A stretch of DNA of 64,000 nt, taken from Camarhynchus parvulus (Eukaryota > Chordata > Aves > Passeriformes > Thraupidae). This document shows, piece by piece, positions 1 through 13,093 of this stretch. Each line of letters opens with the position of its first letter. The first letter of the stretch is position 1. The stretch covers positions 2,604,001 to 2,668,000 of the forward strand of contig NC_044600.1 of assembly GCF_901933205.1 (NCBI RefSeq), read 5' to 3'. The translations under genes were made by a program, and so were the position numbers. Under the pieces are notes generated by a model. The model did no database searches and was not told where the DNA came from. It was given only the letters and a program-made list of their open reading frames with translations.

Positions 1-1153
1 CCAAGCCACCATTCCCAGGAACACTCAAATAAAGCACCTTTAGCTTCAGCGATGGCAGACCCAGGTAGCAAACAGCACTGCAGCACCAGCCCTGCTCTCC
101 TGATGGACAGTGATGTCAGAATTTCAAATCAAATCATGGCAGAAGCTCCTGATCATGCAAGCTACTAAAACCTGTCCTGATGGATAAACTTGTTCCACAA
201 GAAATACACAAAGGAAAAAAAAGAAAAAAGGAGAAAAAAAAAAAGGGAAAAAAATAAGGGCGGAAAAAATCCACTGTGCATAAATGTTACTCAAGTCTTT
301 GTTAGAGGCAATGAGTAACAAAAAGAATTTTCTTTGCTACTTTGCCTGTGAAACTCAGTCGCCTGAAGCATATGCTGTGCTGTGATAAATGTGCCATTGA
401 ACTTTAAAACAATATTCAAAATAGATTCTGGAAGACTTCACTCCTGTTTGCAGAACTCTTGTAGTATTGTCTGAATATTACAAGAGTGATGAGGAGACTG
501 ATATTTTTACCACTTCTTCCAGTGCCCTGGATGGTAAATTAGGATTTTAAGAGCCACAGACACAGCACTGACTGTGAAAGGTTCCAAGCCTGGGACACAG
601 ATTTCCAGCCAGCTGGAGCCCTGAATCACACACTCCATCACCAAATAATTTTGAAGTTTTTATTAAAGGTAATCAATAAAAACCACACAGGTTTTAATTC
701 TACAAAGATAACTTCACTTCTGAAGGAGGCTTGACTGTTCTTCCAGTTCCTGAACATAGGAAAACTTAGGAGAAACCGTATTTCTAGTGTTACAAAGTTT
801 TCTGCCACTGGGCAGCAGAATAAGTTCTGGTTGTACCTCTGGGCTTTACTTCCCACCTTAGCTCAAGCATATACAGATTTAAAATAGAAACCAAATAATT
901 TTATTTCTGCTTAATGTAACACAATGGACAGGGATATTAGTGAATAATGTTTTTGTACAGTTTCTCAGCTCCTCCATGAGTTTATAAAACTGTATACTAT
1001 TTAAAGTTAAATAATAAAGTTGAAGTCTTTTGTCACTGCATCCAAAATGCTGTTTTTATAGTATAAGGATGCCACCAGTGGACTGATGTAAAGAGAAATT
1101 AAAACAAGTGATCATTACAAAATGTAGCATCTAAAACTTTGACAATATTCTAA
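1..1153 (-). other. Part of PCDH11X intron 2: no gene recognised
   Basis: AT-rich sequence left of the solo LTR. It includes a polypurine tract at about 209-269, composed almost only of A and G. No exon-like open frame with splice sites was found, and the next PCDH11X exon is not visible here. Confidence 0.6.
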
Positions 1154-1159
1154 ACACTC
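1154..1159. repeat. Target-site duplication, left copy (ACACTC)
   Basis: It is identical to 1540-1545 on the other side of the LTR. A perfect match suggests that the insertion is not very old. Confidence 0.8.
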
Positions 1160-1539
1160 TGTCACAGACATGTTTTATGAAAAATCCTTTCCTTAGGATT
1201 TTTTCTCCTGAGAAGTTGAGAGGCCTCAGGAACAAAATGTAACCAATGGTTATCTGTTGCTGTGGAATGCAACAGGTACATCTGTGATTGGTCTCATGTG
1301 GTTGTTTCTAATTAATGGCCAATCACAGTCTGGCTGTTTCAGACTCTTGGTCAGTCACAAGCCTTTGTGATCATTCTTTTTCTATTCTTAGCCAGCCTCC
1401 TGATGAAATCCTTTCTTCTATTCCTTTAGTATAGTTTTAGTATAATATATATCATAAAATAATAAATCAGCCTTCTGAAACATGGAGTCAATATCCTCAT
1501 CTCTCCCCTCTTCCTGGGACCCCTGTGAACACCACCACA
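1160..1539 (+). mobile_element. Solo LTR of a songbird endogenous retrovirus
   Basis: A 380-bp element starts TGTCACAGACATG and ends CACCACCACA, so it has the TG...CA termini of an LTR. It is flanked by the same 6-bp sequence ACACTC at 1154-1159 and 1540-1545, a target-site duplication. A polyadenylation signal AATAAA lies near 1460, about 80 bp before the end. No internal retroviral genes are present, so this is a solo LTR left by recombination between two LTRs. I recognise the sequence type (with AATGGCCAATCACAG inside) from passerine genomes. A 6-bp duplication suits class II (ERVK-like) elements. Orientation is opposite to PCDH11X, so its polyadenylation signal does not face the host transcript. 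Confidence 0.85.
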
Positions 1540-1545
1540 ACACTC
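1540..1545. repeat. Target-site duplication, right copy (ACACTC)
   Basis: This is the partner of 1154-1159, directly after the CA end of the LTR. Confidence 0.8.
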
Positions 1546-4269
1546 AAATTTTAAAATCCAGAATTTTTACAAAATACAATAAAGATACAAAATCCCACTG
1601 GAAAAACTGCACATATGGGAAAAAAAACCAAAACCATCAGATAAGAATATCAGAATCACCACTGCTGGGCAAGAAATCTGTGAGCCTCAAACTGGCAGAA
1701 GCTCAGGAACAGATTGGGAAAAGATTCTGGTGATTCCCAAGTGTCTGATAACAAATGACAGAGACAGATCCAAGATCAGAGGAAACTCGGTTTCATCCTG
1801 CCAGGCCAAACTCGGGCCAGCCCAGAAATCAGTGCCTGCCCCTCCTCTTCCCCTTGAGAGGAAGATGCAGACTTCGGGAACAGAGACAAGCAAAGACTGA
1901 GAAGACCAAAGCCCAGTTCAGATGATAAATTAAGGTGCCCAGCAAAGGTCATAACATCTTCACATAATGCACTTCCAAACCCAGACAATAAAAACCTCAG
2001 AAGCAGATATTAAAGCAGATATTAAAACACACACACACACACTAACAGGATTTTCTCTTTAGCTTTGCCAAAGGTCCACTCAGACACTGAACTCCACTGC
2101 CAAGCTGGCAGTTGAAGGTTTGAATTATTCAAATGACAGGTTTTTATGAGGGAGGGACTGGACTACCTCAGGATTTAAAAATAAGCATTAATGTAGAATC
2201 TTACAAAGAAGCAGGCACGCTGGAGACTTCCAGGAACTCATTTGAGTTCTGATATTGTACAAGCACAGTAAGTATCTTGGATATTCAACATGGACAAACA
2301 CGTCATTTATGTAAAACAATAAAAAGTGTGAAGCCATTTATGGTAAAACAATAAAAGGTGATAGGAAAGTTCTATCAGTATTTTAGGCTCTATTTTTAAG
2401 ACTGACTTTCAAATTATGGTGTCCACAATAGTTCTTGGCTTTCCCAACAAATCCCAATTCACAAAAAAGTCACGTGTAAGTGCCAGAGTGCTATTTCTGA
2501 TGTTAGATGGGAAAGAGGATGAGGAACAAAATAGAAGTTACTCCTTTGTTTATACCTTTAAATCTGCTGCAGTAAATTATCTTCAAAAACACCTAATGGA
2601 AATGAGGATGGAAATTATATGGCTTGGCTTAGGATGAAAAGGAAAATGTATTCTTCCAGTGAAAAAGCCATATAATATCCCAGTCTGAAAAGCACAGAGG
2701 AATATCCTGACTCAAAAGAAAAAGAAGAGGAAAAAAAACCCCAGAAAACGTCAATTTGCTTGAAAAAGCAGAGGAAAAAAACTACAATTATTCGACTTTG
2801 GAACATCAGCAATAACCAAAGCAAGAACACATCACATTAATAGAGCCAGCAATTACAGCACAATGAGAGAAAAATGTATTTCAATACTGAGAGCTGATGA
2901 CTCAGAACTCATTTCTTCTAGCAATGTTGCTTTTTGTTTCTCCAGAATTGTCTGAAACAGTCTTTGCTACATGTCCCAGCTTCAAAAGCTCCACAGGACT
3001 TAAGTGTTCAGACCAATTATGTTTCTGGGTTAGAGAATATAAATTATTTTGCAATACACCTTTCTTTCAGGAATAAAAATAACTGTACTAATGCAGTCAA
3101 GTGCCATGAACCGTAGCTGACACTTGATTTAAATATATTTTTGGTAGCTCTTTCTTCTTAAATGGAAGGAAAGTGTTCCATACAGTGTATTTGGGGAAAA
3201 ACTAGCTAGGATATTTAAATCTTTATTACTAAAATCCAATATTAGAAAGCTTAAAGTAAATATAAAATCAAGACTATATTATTGTTATAAAAGCTACTTT
3301 AATATTTTAATTGTGTATTTCATGACAAATTAAATCAGGAAAAACTGAAAGTACTTCTCCTATTTTCAAAACACATCCTAAAAATTGGAAATTTTAAAAT
3401 CTTCATCACCCCACCATGGATGGGATGAAAAATGAGTCTTAGAAAAGTGAGTTGGACAAAACAAAAATCTTTTGCAATTAATATTCACCTTTTATTTTTC
3501 TTTTATTTACTCAACATTTTGAAAATAGCAGAACTTTTTGATCACCTCACAAGTACAAGTGAAAAAAGACAGCTATTCCTTAAAAACTTGGAATTTTAAA
3601 TGATCTGAATAATATTAGGATCTGCTGAAAATCCAATTCAAGGTTTCTCATAACAAAATACAAGTAAGCCTTGCATTGATGCATCCATTACAATAAGCAA
3701 AGGAAACAGAAAAAAGCAATCCTTGCAAAGTTATTCTGAAAGAAGAATTACAGTGGATCCAAAGAACTTTTACAGTGCAAGCAGTAACCATTAGCTGATA
3801 CTCTTGAAGAGCTTGTGATAATGTTTTTAATTTGATTGAAAAAATAATGGTCTTTAAAGGGTGGTGACAGCTTTTGCTGACTTTTAACAACAAAAATTAC
3901 CAAAAAAAGTTTAAATGCTGTTGGATAAAAGATGATCAGTGTATCAAGCAGATGCACTAACATAATTTATAAAGAAATGGTCTGAAATTCAGACACCTGT
4001 TTCAGGTCAGTCTTTAAAGATAAAATAAGGGCCACAGACAGGCATCTGTATTCACAGATAAAGACACAAAGAATATGTAAAAATAATGCCCCAACACCAT
4101 GGCAATACTGCAATGGCATTTGCAAAAGGCTCCTACCTCTTTCTTTAGTGATGTACAAAATTATGCCACCTTTAAAACATGGTAGATTTTCAGGAAAAAT
4201 TTAGGGCACAGCATCATCTATCCTGAGTGCACCTTTATTCCCTTTTGTAACTTCACGTGGCACTGCATG
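1546..4269 (-). other. Part of PCDH11X intron 2: no gene recognised
   Basis: AT-rich non-coding DNA with a CA microsatellite at 2027-2042 directly after a small duplicated AGCAGATATTAA word. ORFs are below 85 codons and unrecognised. Confidence 0.6.
2027..2042. repeat. (CA)n microsatellite
   Basis: Eight uninterrupted AC dinucleotides. Confidence 0.95.
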
Positions 4270-4669
4270 CTGGCAGTTCCAATATCAGTCATCTATGCAA
4301 ACCAGAGTACAATTTCATTTACAATTTCATTTACAAGGCCTGTTTTAGTGCTTTTACTGGGGTTATCAACAGAGAGCAGGATAGATCATGCAATTGGCAA
4401 TTTCTTATGCATTTTTTCCTTGATGGCTGTTGGGAAAATGTTCCTTTCTCTGTGCTGCCACACACATGGAATCTGTAAACAAATCCTGAGCCCTGTGTGC
4501 TCAGGAAGCATCCCCACATCCGAGCTAAAGCTGATGTGTGTGGACATCAGCTAAAGACGATGCTGAGCTGAGGCAGATGAAGAGGAGCTCTGTGTTTGAC
4601 AGATGGGTGCCTCGCAGCCCCAGCCTATCATCCTCTCCCCTCTGAAACATGCTAACTTATATATTATTG
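4270..4669. repeat. Tandem duplication, copy A (about 400 bp)
   Basis: This is the first of two adjacent direct copies. AATATCAGTCATCTATGCAA occurs at 4281 and 4681 (offset 400), and GCTAACTTATATATTATTG at 4651 and 5048 (offset 397). The copies share long identical runs, including the stretch about CCACATCCGAGCTAAAGCTG. Copy A has a small internal repeat of ACAATTTCATTT that copy B lacks. No known mobile element is recognised in the unit. Confidence 0.95.
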
Positions 4670-5066
4670 CTTGCAGCCCCAATATCAGTCATCTATGCAA
4701 ACCAGAGTATAATTTCATTCAGAAGGACTATTTTAGTGCTTTTACTGGGGTTATCAATCAAGAGCAGGATAGATCATGCAATTGGCAATTTTGTATAAAT
4801 TAAAACAATTTTACCTTGATGGCTGTTGGGAAAATGTTCCTTTCTCTGTGCTGCCAAACACACAGACTTGTGCAAACAAATCCTGAGCCCTGTGTGCTCA
4901 GGAAGCATCCCCACATCCGAGCTAAAGCTGATGTGTGTGGACATCAGCTAAAGATGATGCTGAGCTGAGGCAGATGAAGAGGAGCTCTGTGTTTGACAGA
5001 TGGGTGCCTCGCAGCCCCAGCCTATCATCCTCTCCCCTCTGAAACATGCTAACTTATATATTATTG
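4670..5066. repeat. Tandem duplication, copy B (about 397 bp)
   Basis: Second direct copy, abutting copy A. It differs by scattered substitutions and by indels near 4790-4815, where it carries an extra AT-rich stretch about TTGTATAAATTAAAACAATT. The short ORFs in both copies are not conserved as a protein. Confidence 0.95.
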
Positions 5067-6164
5067 TTCCCTGACAGCTCGTGTGAAAATCAGAGCCTGG
5101 CATGCAGAAAGAGACACCAACTTGTCCCTCACCCTAACTCACTGAACTTGCTGTGCCTGCAGCAAGACTTTCTCCTCCAGTCCTCCCTGAATCCCCAGAG
5201 GGACGTCAGGATAACGGGAGCTGACAGTTTTACAGCAACAGTGCCATAAACCACCCTAAAGGAGCCTTGTATCAAGCAACAAGAGGCAATTACCTTGACT
5301 CCTGACTCACCACCACCAGTCAGGAGCAGGGTTTTATCTCCTCACTGACACCAAGTCACAGCTGCAGCAATGCAAATCAGTTTTCCCTTTTAAAGCTCAG
5401 ACTTTTTCAAAATAATCTGCACAGATGACCACTTGTCTGTCCAGATCTCTCTAGACAAGTTACCACTGAGTAGTGTTTTTATTTTAGCACAAAATCTTCT
5501 CTGAAGAATCATATACTTTGGTATTTTGGATTGCAAGAAAAATGAGCAAATGGGGAGGAGAATTTGGAAGAAGATAGATGTTCAGCTACAGCATAAAATA
5601 ATGAAAATAGACTTACTTTGCAAAGGTGATGTAAAAGCTTCAGATGATAATTAAGAACATTTCAGGTGAAAAGCATGCAGGGGGAACCATCCACATGAAA
5701 AAAAAAACAACTGAAGATGTGTTAACTTTAACCAAAACACTGAACTTCTATCAGCAATGAAAAAGGAAAGGTGTTTTGGGTCTGACCTATTCCCCCACTG
5801 TGGATTTAGGACAAAAGTACTTGGCAGCACTCAAAAGCAAAGACAGCCTGTCTGTCCTAAAAAAAGCCTCTCTTTTAAAGGGCAGCTAAAAATTACCTTA
5901 GAAAGACAACATGTCCAGCTCTCCCTATTTATTAAATTACCAGCCCTAGAGAGTGACCTTAGAGCTTGACTGGAGCTCAACTCCAAAGCAAAAAAACTGC
6001 CTAAACCTATTTTTGAGTTCCCTAAATCCATAAACTTCCCTTTCTATGCTGGCACACAAAATGAGAAAGAAGAAAGAGTACTGACCCCCAGATATCTGCA
6101 GTTTAATCCCCCTGAGAGCTCCCAGTGAGGGTGGGATCAGCCTGGGCTGTAAATTGTGCTGAGG
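5067..6164 (-). other. Part of PCDH11X intron 2: no gene recognised
   Basis: Unremarkable AT-rich sequence with short chance ORFs only. Confidence 0.6.
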
Positions 6165-6305
6165 AGCCCAGGGAGCCACAGGCTGGGAAGGGACCTCTGC
6201 ACATGTCCTGCTCCAACCCCTCTGCCAAAGCAGCTGCACAGCATCACACCCAGGTGGGGTTTGACTTTTTCCAGGGGATTGTGAAGTAAAAAAACCCCAA
6301 ACCAT
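6165..6305 (-). mobile_element. CR1 LINE, 3' fragment, antisense on plus strand
   Basis: The plus strand shows GGGAAGGGACCTCTGCACAT, then CTCCAACCCCTCTGCCAAAG, GCTGCACAGCATCACACCCA and GGTGGGGTTTGACTTTTTCC. These are the complement of CR1 3' landmarks in the correct order. It is truncated at both ends and non-coding, in the same orientation as PCDH11X. Confidence 0.82.
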
Positions 6306-9300
6306 CCCCTCTCCAGCAGAAACTCAAAATTTTAGTCTAAGCTACTTGACAGCGAGAAGGAAAAGAAACCCATAATAATTAAAAATAAACAACCCTTAAA
6401 TGCCTTTTTAACATGCATGTTATTTTTACCTTGTCTGTAAGCACTGCCAGATCCAGGATCTGGTTTTACATAATTTCTCAGTTTTAGGCACCTAAGTGCT
6501 ATTGCTACCTGTACCATCAATATGAGTGTAATTTTACTTTCGTGGCAATTAGTCTTGAAATATCACTGAACAACTAATGTTTCCTAAATGAGAAGAGAAT
6601 ATATTGTTCTTGTCTATAAGGAAGTCAAGAAATTTCCTATCTGAATCATGGATTTTCCTGAGTATATATCAGTCTGTAAAACAAAAATTCTTGAATAACC
6701 ATCATCCTATCAGCCATATTTCCCTCACAAAATTGCTAGAAAGGGTTGGCAATAAAAAAAGAAATCAGGAAGTGCTAGAATATTTTGTTCTTAGAGTGTT
6801 GCAACAAATTCAGAAATACTTTTTGATTTGTAAAAAAAAAGTAAGAAAAATTAAGTTGAAATTCCTTATTTGTATTAGTGTTTAACTACAATATTCAGTA
6901 AGACCTGGCAATGTTAATAAATATCTGTTTACAAGCAGAAACAAAGCTCTGTGTTGGCAGATCTTTCACAGACTGCAGATGTTGGCAATAAGCACCCCAG
7001 GCTTCCTGTGACCCACTGAAGGGCCAATAAAGCACTGCCCTGCCCTGTCCTGCTGCTGGAGCCCCACAGAGGATCACCCACGTCAGTTTAATCCGCATCC
7101 ATTCCAGTGGGACAAGCATGGGACATGGCTTGAGATACCCTCAGAGGGAGGTGGCTGCTTTAGCTCCCTCTGTGGGGAATGAGAGCACAGAAAAGGACAG
7201 GAATGAGAGGTCCAAGCAGCTCCTGTTTGGGACACCGAGGTTGATCTGGTGAGCTAAGAAAATCAAAGTTTGTGTCACTGTGCAGTGACTTTGCAGGGAC
7301 ATTAACCACTCTGTCTTGTTTTTTTCTCTGTGCACTGAACCCCACAGGTGCAGCACTAAAAACAAACAGAGCATTACAGACCAAACAGACAGCATTAAAA
7401 ACAACAAAGATTGTTGGCCTCATCCACTGTTACACTTTTGATTTTCACATTTGTATCCCTGCTTACCACAGGATTATCAACAAAGATTTCATTAACATGA
7501 CTTTCTGATACACACTTAACTACAAATCCAGTCTCAGTCTATAATTCTAAGTACCCTCCTAGATTTATTTCTACATAAAACACATCTTCCACTCTTGATC
7601 TTGACAGTGATATGAGTTACTTGATCCAGGACTGCTGCGAGGCTCAGAAATAACCAGCTGCAAACATGAAATATGACGCTTGAAGTGTGATGAAGAACTG
7701 TGATTTCCATCTTCCATGGGTCATGGAATTGACAAACTGTACCAGAAAAAGGGGATATCTTCTATTGAGAGGCATCACAAAGATGATCTAGAGCAGCCAG
7801 ATGAAACCCTCCCATCAGAGGCAAGGCTGGCGTGGTGTGAGACTGAGCAGGAATCTATTTTGTCAGACTACAGAGGTATGAACTGACAGCTACAAAGAGA
7901 TTATCATATTATCCTAGAAGGGATGCACCAGCTGCTTCTGATAGGTAAATACAGCAAAAGGTAAGAGCAACGGAACAGCAACGCCAATCTAATTTCCCCC
8001 AAACTGCAGAGGATTAAAGGAAGGAAATATTAGCACTCAGGATCAGCTCACAGAAGAAAACGCTCAGTTCCTGCTGCAACTTCTAATGTACATGGTATAC
8101 CTAGCTGACAAGAAATGCTAAGCAATCAATTAATAAAAATATTATTTAAAACATGTCCTTGTGTGAGTCCTTTTCTATTCAAAACCTGTTCTGAACCAGC
8201 TTGCCTTTTTAACATTTAAGAGAACAAAGAAATGCTCCCCACTAAAATCTCTGCAGTCAAAGCAGAGGCCTGTGACACCTACAAATATGAAGTGTATTAA
8301 TCAGGTAATACTAAATACCAGCTTGCCTTGAGCTCAGAGGCAAGTGCGCTGGAACAGTGTAATCAACAGCAGCAAGCAGGTATTTATGGCACCGTGGGGC
8401 CCTGCCTGGCACAACGCACATTTTATGTCAGTCTGTAAACAATGGCACTGCCCTGAAGGGGTGAACAAAGCCCTGGAGGCTGGGCTGCCCCCTGGGCTCA
8501 AGCAGAACATTAGGATTTGTAGCTTCATCCCCAATCAGAAATCACTGTTTATTAAGGTTTCAATGCACAATTTGCTCTTGCATCCCACTGTTTTCACAAA
8601 CTACTTCTATTTATGAATGCCCAGCTCTTTTTTCCTATCATTTCCCATTTATACTTAGTTATCTCAGCTGAGACAAAAACGGTTGGGTTTCCACCTGGCC
8701 ATTTATATCTTGTCTTAGCTGCACCTCCCAGCTCCCACCATCAGTTTACACCATCCTCTACCCCAATCCAGCTATTTCTCATTCTAAATGAATTTTCTTC
8801 TATTGTTAAATAATATCTAAGCTCTCCCTCCTCCCCTGGTTCACAGCAAACACTGTTTATCATGTGAAACCTTAATGTCACTCCCTCTATGGTCACCTTG
8901 GGGCATCTCAGCAGAGAAACACAATCCTTTATAATGCCATGCACAGCAGCTTTGGGAACAGCAAGAAGCTCTGCGTGACTGTCTCTTCTTTTCTATTAAC
9001 AGTAAAACCGGCGCCTTTTCAGAGTTCATGTGTTTCAAACAGGGCTGAGAAAATCAGAGCCACAGACAGTTCTGAGGATGAGGTGCCACGAATCAGTTAC
9101 ACATAAGGAAGTTATTTTCTATTCAGGTACACCTTGATAAAATGCAGGCAGGCAAAAAAAAAATAAGCGTTAATCAGTGTGGTAATTAAAGCTCTGTCTT
9201 GTTTTAAGTAAATCAAATCCTGCTTTACAAAGCTTCCACTGAATCCAAAACACGAGAATATATTTCTTTACAAAGTTTTGTTTTCTGCTGTTTTAAGGGG

Positions 9301-10235
9301 TTTTAATGAGAGGAAGAATATTAAAAAAAAAAAAAAGAAAATATGCCATTTAGTTTAAAGACTTTATCATTTCTTTTCTAGTTTGCAAAAGAAACCAAAT
9401 GCAAAAATTACATTCAGCCTCTTCCACACCCCGTGAGAGGGGCAGTAAGGTAAGTGTAACAAAGTGAGGAAATGCTGTAACACATGAATTTTACCTTCCC
9501 AAGGAGCTACAGAGGTGCTGAAAACGTGTTAAACACCTATAAACGGGTCAGCTCAGTTCCTAGGGAGAAGTTCCCTCTTTTACAGAATTTGTTATGGACA
9601 AAGTCTCTATTTTCCTGTTTTCGGGCAAAATAGGCCTGGCTTCACACAGGCAATAAGAAAATCTTGGCTGAATTTGTTTCAAAAGCCAACTACAACTGCA
9701 AATCTTTCTCTTCATTTCACATTTTGCCCATTTTTGATTCCTTGGTGTCCAAGATACAGAGCAACACATTTCACTCTGTGGCTGCACCTACACTAAAGCA
9801 TCAAATTTTCTTTTTCTATGGAATGATTTCCACATCCTGTCAGCCCCCACTCCTCTGCCACCTCCAAGCTGCCCTGCCCACCCACGGCATACCAGGTGCT
9901 TCCAAAAATTCCTTCCCAAAATTCCAGCCCTGCTAGACCATTCTGCTCAGAGGATGCTCCTACTCAGCAGCTCCCTGTGATGCAGTTCCCCTTGTTTGCT
10001 GCTCATAAAGGGAAGGAAAAGGTCAACACTCTCAAAAGATCTCAGCATCTTCAGAGCCCACCCCAGGCACCAGAGCAGGACGATGCACACAGAGCATGTT
10101 TGGGGAGGAAAGGCAGCGAAAGCAGCACCACCCTTGTGTGCCTGTCCTGTCACCTCCTCCTGCTGTTCCAGCACTGCCCACTCCTCCTTTCCTTCTCCAT
10201 CTTCCCCAGCCTTCCCCAGTGATACATCAGTGAAT
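6306..10235 (-). other. Part of PCDH11X intron 2: no gene recognised
   Basis: AT-rich DNA with an A-run near 9324-9337. GC-richer patches at about 7000-7240, 8390-8500 and 9830-10220 show no splice-flanked coding sequence. Overlapping ORFs of up to 108 codons at 9560-10222 have no recognisable domain. Confidence 0.55.
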
Positions 10236-10672
10236 ATCACAAAACCCAGCATGGTCTGGGTTGGAAGGGACCTTAAAAATCACCTGGTTCCACCTCCTGC
10301 CATGGCAGGGACTCCTTCCACTGTCCCAGGCTGCTCCAAACCCCACCCAGCCTGGCCTGGGACACTGCCAGGGATTCAGGAGCTTCTCTGGGCACCTGTG
10401 CCAGGGCCTCCCCTCCCTCACAGGGAAGCATTTCTTCCCAATATCCAATTTCAACCAACTTTCTATCAGATCAAAGCCTTTCCCCCCATTCTATCTCTCC
10501 AGACCTTGTCCAAAGTCCCTTTTGCAGCCCCTCCAGGTACTGAAAAGCCTCAATAAAGTCCCTCTGCAGCCTTCTGTTCTCCAGGCTGAATAATCCAAAT
10601 TCTTTCAACCTTTCCTCATAGGAAAGGTGTTTAATCCCTCTAATTATCTTCCTGGACCTTCCCTGCAGTCGT
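10236..10672 (-). mobile_element. CR1 LINE, 3' part of about 435 bp, antisense on plus strand
   Basis: The plus strand starts near GGTCTGGGTTGGAAGGGACC, continues through CCTGCCATGGCAGGGACTCC and GCTTCTCTGGGCACCTGTGC, then CCTCACAGGGAAGCATTTCT and GTTCTCCAGGCTGAATAATC, and ends near CTTCCTGGACCTTCCCTGCA. This is the complement of a long avian CR1 3' segment and is the best preserved copy in the window. ORFs overlapping it are by-products of the element. Confidence 0.93.
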
Positions 10673-13093
10673 AGGAAATACTGGCTGTATTATATATTTC
10701 CTGCCTGCTGACCAGAATCCTTTATTTCTATTGGTTGGGTTTGTTGATTTTTCTTTTTCTTTTTGTTTTTGGTTTTTTAATCTATTTTGTGATTACTTTT
10801 GATATTAACATTCTGAAAATTACTGGTAGAATAACATCTGGAAATACTATCCCAAATGGTGTCTGGCTGTCAGAAACTTGTTTTTGGTTTTTTCAGATCA
10901 TTTCCAAGGTATGTGAAATTGCTGGCTCATTTAAAGGCAGCAGATCCATAACTCCAAAAATACCTGACCAACAGGCATTCAAGGGAAAAACCCAATCAAT
11001 TCTTTCAGAAGATCTGCCAACAGGGCTGTGATTTCAAAAATTATTTTGTTTACAGCACATGCAGCACAAGATTTCAGAACTTTCAGTCCATACCAGTGTG
11101 TGCTCAACCTCACCACCTTCTCTCCATCATGTGGCAAAAACAGTTTTTGCAGAGACACTTGAATAAACATGTAACTCCTCCTTTTTTATTCATTTTTCCC
11201 TAATTAAAAATTAGATAATTTGATATTTAAGTTATTTAAGATTATTAAGATATCTAATATTTAAAAATATTAAGATATATTTAATAATATTAAAATACAT
11301 GTAGGAATATTAAGATATTTGCACAGTTTTTGATGGAAAACCTCTCAGGCAGACCCTCCCACCTTGCCCAGAGCTGCAGGTTGGATTTCAGACGAGCTCC
11401 CACTCCTGTGACACAAATGTGTTCCCACTCTGCTGATCTGCTACGTTCTCTCTCTGAATGCACAGGCCAAAAACAAGCCCACAAAACAAGACTGTTATTG
11501 TGATGATCTCAACTGTTGCTCATCAGGCCCAGGGACTCCTGATTTTGCCATTTTCTGCAGTTTTCCTGCAATAACAGCACTTTTGGGTAACTCACATTTC
11601 TCTGTTCAGACTGGTATTATTTTGCCCCATTTTGTGTGTAATCCTGCCTTTTTCATTATTTTCTACCCCTACTGTTATTTATTTAATATGCTGTTATTCA
11701 TTCCCCAAAATCTCATTGAATATGCCTCATAAAGAACACTCTGCCCTACTGGATGCTTCTGCTTAGCTAACTAAAAAACCCCAAAGAAAACCCAGATATG
11801 TAGATATAGCTGCGCTCCTATAACCCAGGAAAAGTTTTAAAGAGCTTACCGCAAAAACTTCAAACATTACAGTAAGTTCTTGGAATGTTTTAAGTTCTTT
11901 GGCTGCACTGAGAGCAGACAGACATGTGTAGGTTTTTTTTTTTTTTATAATAATTTATTTATTTTCTGGATAGCTAGCCAGAAATGCCCAGTGAGATGCA
12001 CTTTCCTGAAAGGGATTTTTATGTCTTTGTCACTCCTTAGCACCCACACTGCCACAATTACTTCAGGTTCCAAGCAATTTAAAAGAACGAAAAAAAGGCA
12101 GAGCTTTATTTTTATTAAATTGCTAGTAAGCACTGCTATCAGTGAATATCAGCTATGCAGTCAGTCAAGCAATAGATTGGATAATGTAATCTATGTTCTT
12201 CTGGCAGCAAGGAGGGTCAGATTGGTTGCTGAGCAGCCAAACCACAAAATAGTTCCCTATTCCAAAGCAAAGGAAGTGAGGGCAATTTCAGCTTCCCCCC
12301 AAGATTTCAGGGTAAATTTCTTTCCTGTTCTTAAGTTTGTTTCAGTAAACTCAAATGAAAGTGATCATTTATTTAGCAATCACACACTCCTGTTTGTATA
12401 AACATCACATGTTTATGTTATTCTTGTGTCCCCTAGTCCCCTGTTAGTTGCTAGAAAGAATAAAAGAAGCAAGAATGTGAAATGTCTGCTCTTACAAGGT
12501 CACTGGCACTGCTCTTCTTGCCCTCCTGCACATTTGGGGCTGCTCCTGCCCAGACATTACAAAGCTGCTCTGACAAAGAGACTCCTTCCCTCTGGAACAG
12601 CTCATCAACACACAGGTGAGCATCACATCAGCTCTGGGCCGAGTTCTACTGCTCAAGCCCACCAGTTGTGCAAGAGAGGCACAAAAAAAGAACGTCTCCA
12701 TAAAAAATGGGAGGCATAAATCCAGCACAAAACCCTTCTGCACTTGGCACTGTCATGTCAGTGGCAATCGGGACATGTTTTCAGTAGTCCAGGAAGACTG
12801 TCAGCCAAAGTGTACAAACACTCTGAGTGCCGCTGCAGAGCTCATGGTTGTCTCCTCACACGGTAACACATGCACATAAACAGCTTCCCACAGAGTGAGG
12901 ATGAGATGCACCAGAACAAACTCAGGATTCACACTCTGACACGGACCTGCACCGAAGCACAACTGCAGCTCACAGCTTTGGGCTCCTGTCACTGCGTGCA
13001 GCACACAGCTTTGGGGCTCTCGCGGGCTGGTGAGGACTGGCAACACTCGTGGGAGGACAGTAACACACACAGCAACAGGGAAGGATGAAAGAA
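10673..13093 (-). other. PCDH11X intron 2, exon-proximal part: no gene recognised
   Basis: It contains T-rich sequence at 10735-10790, a very AT-rich tract at 11200-11325 built on AATATTAAGATAT-like words, and a T14 run at 11933-11946. A 173-codon plus-strand ORF at 11880-12401 starts just upstream of the T-run and has no known domain. GC content rises from about 12480 toward the exon at 13100. Confidence 0.6.
11200..11325. repeat. AT-rich low-complexity tract
   Basis: Repeated AATATTAAGATAT-like words with few G or C. Confidence 0.85.

Noticed and set aside
5946..6305. 119-codon minus-strand ORF
   Set aside because: The start region is CR1 3' sequence, and it has no CR1 reverse transcriptase or other domain.
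9996..10556. 186-codon plus-strand ORF
   Set aside because: Its second half is antisense CR1, and the first half has no recognisable domain.
11880..12401. 173-codon plus-strand ORF
   Set aside because: It runs across a T14 tract and AT-rich sequence, and has no domain, no splice context and no family resemblance.
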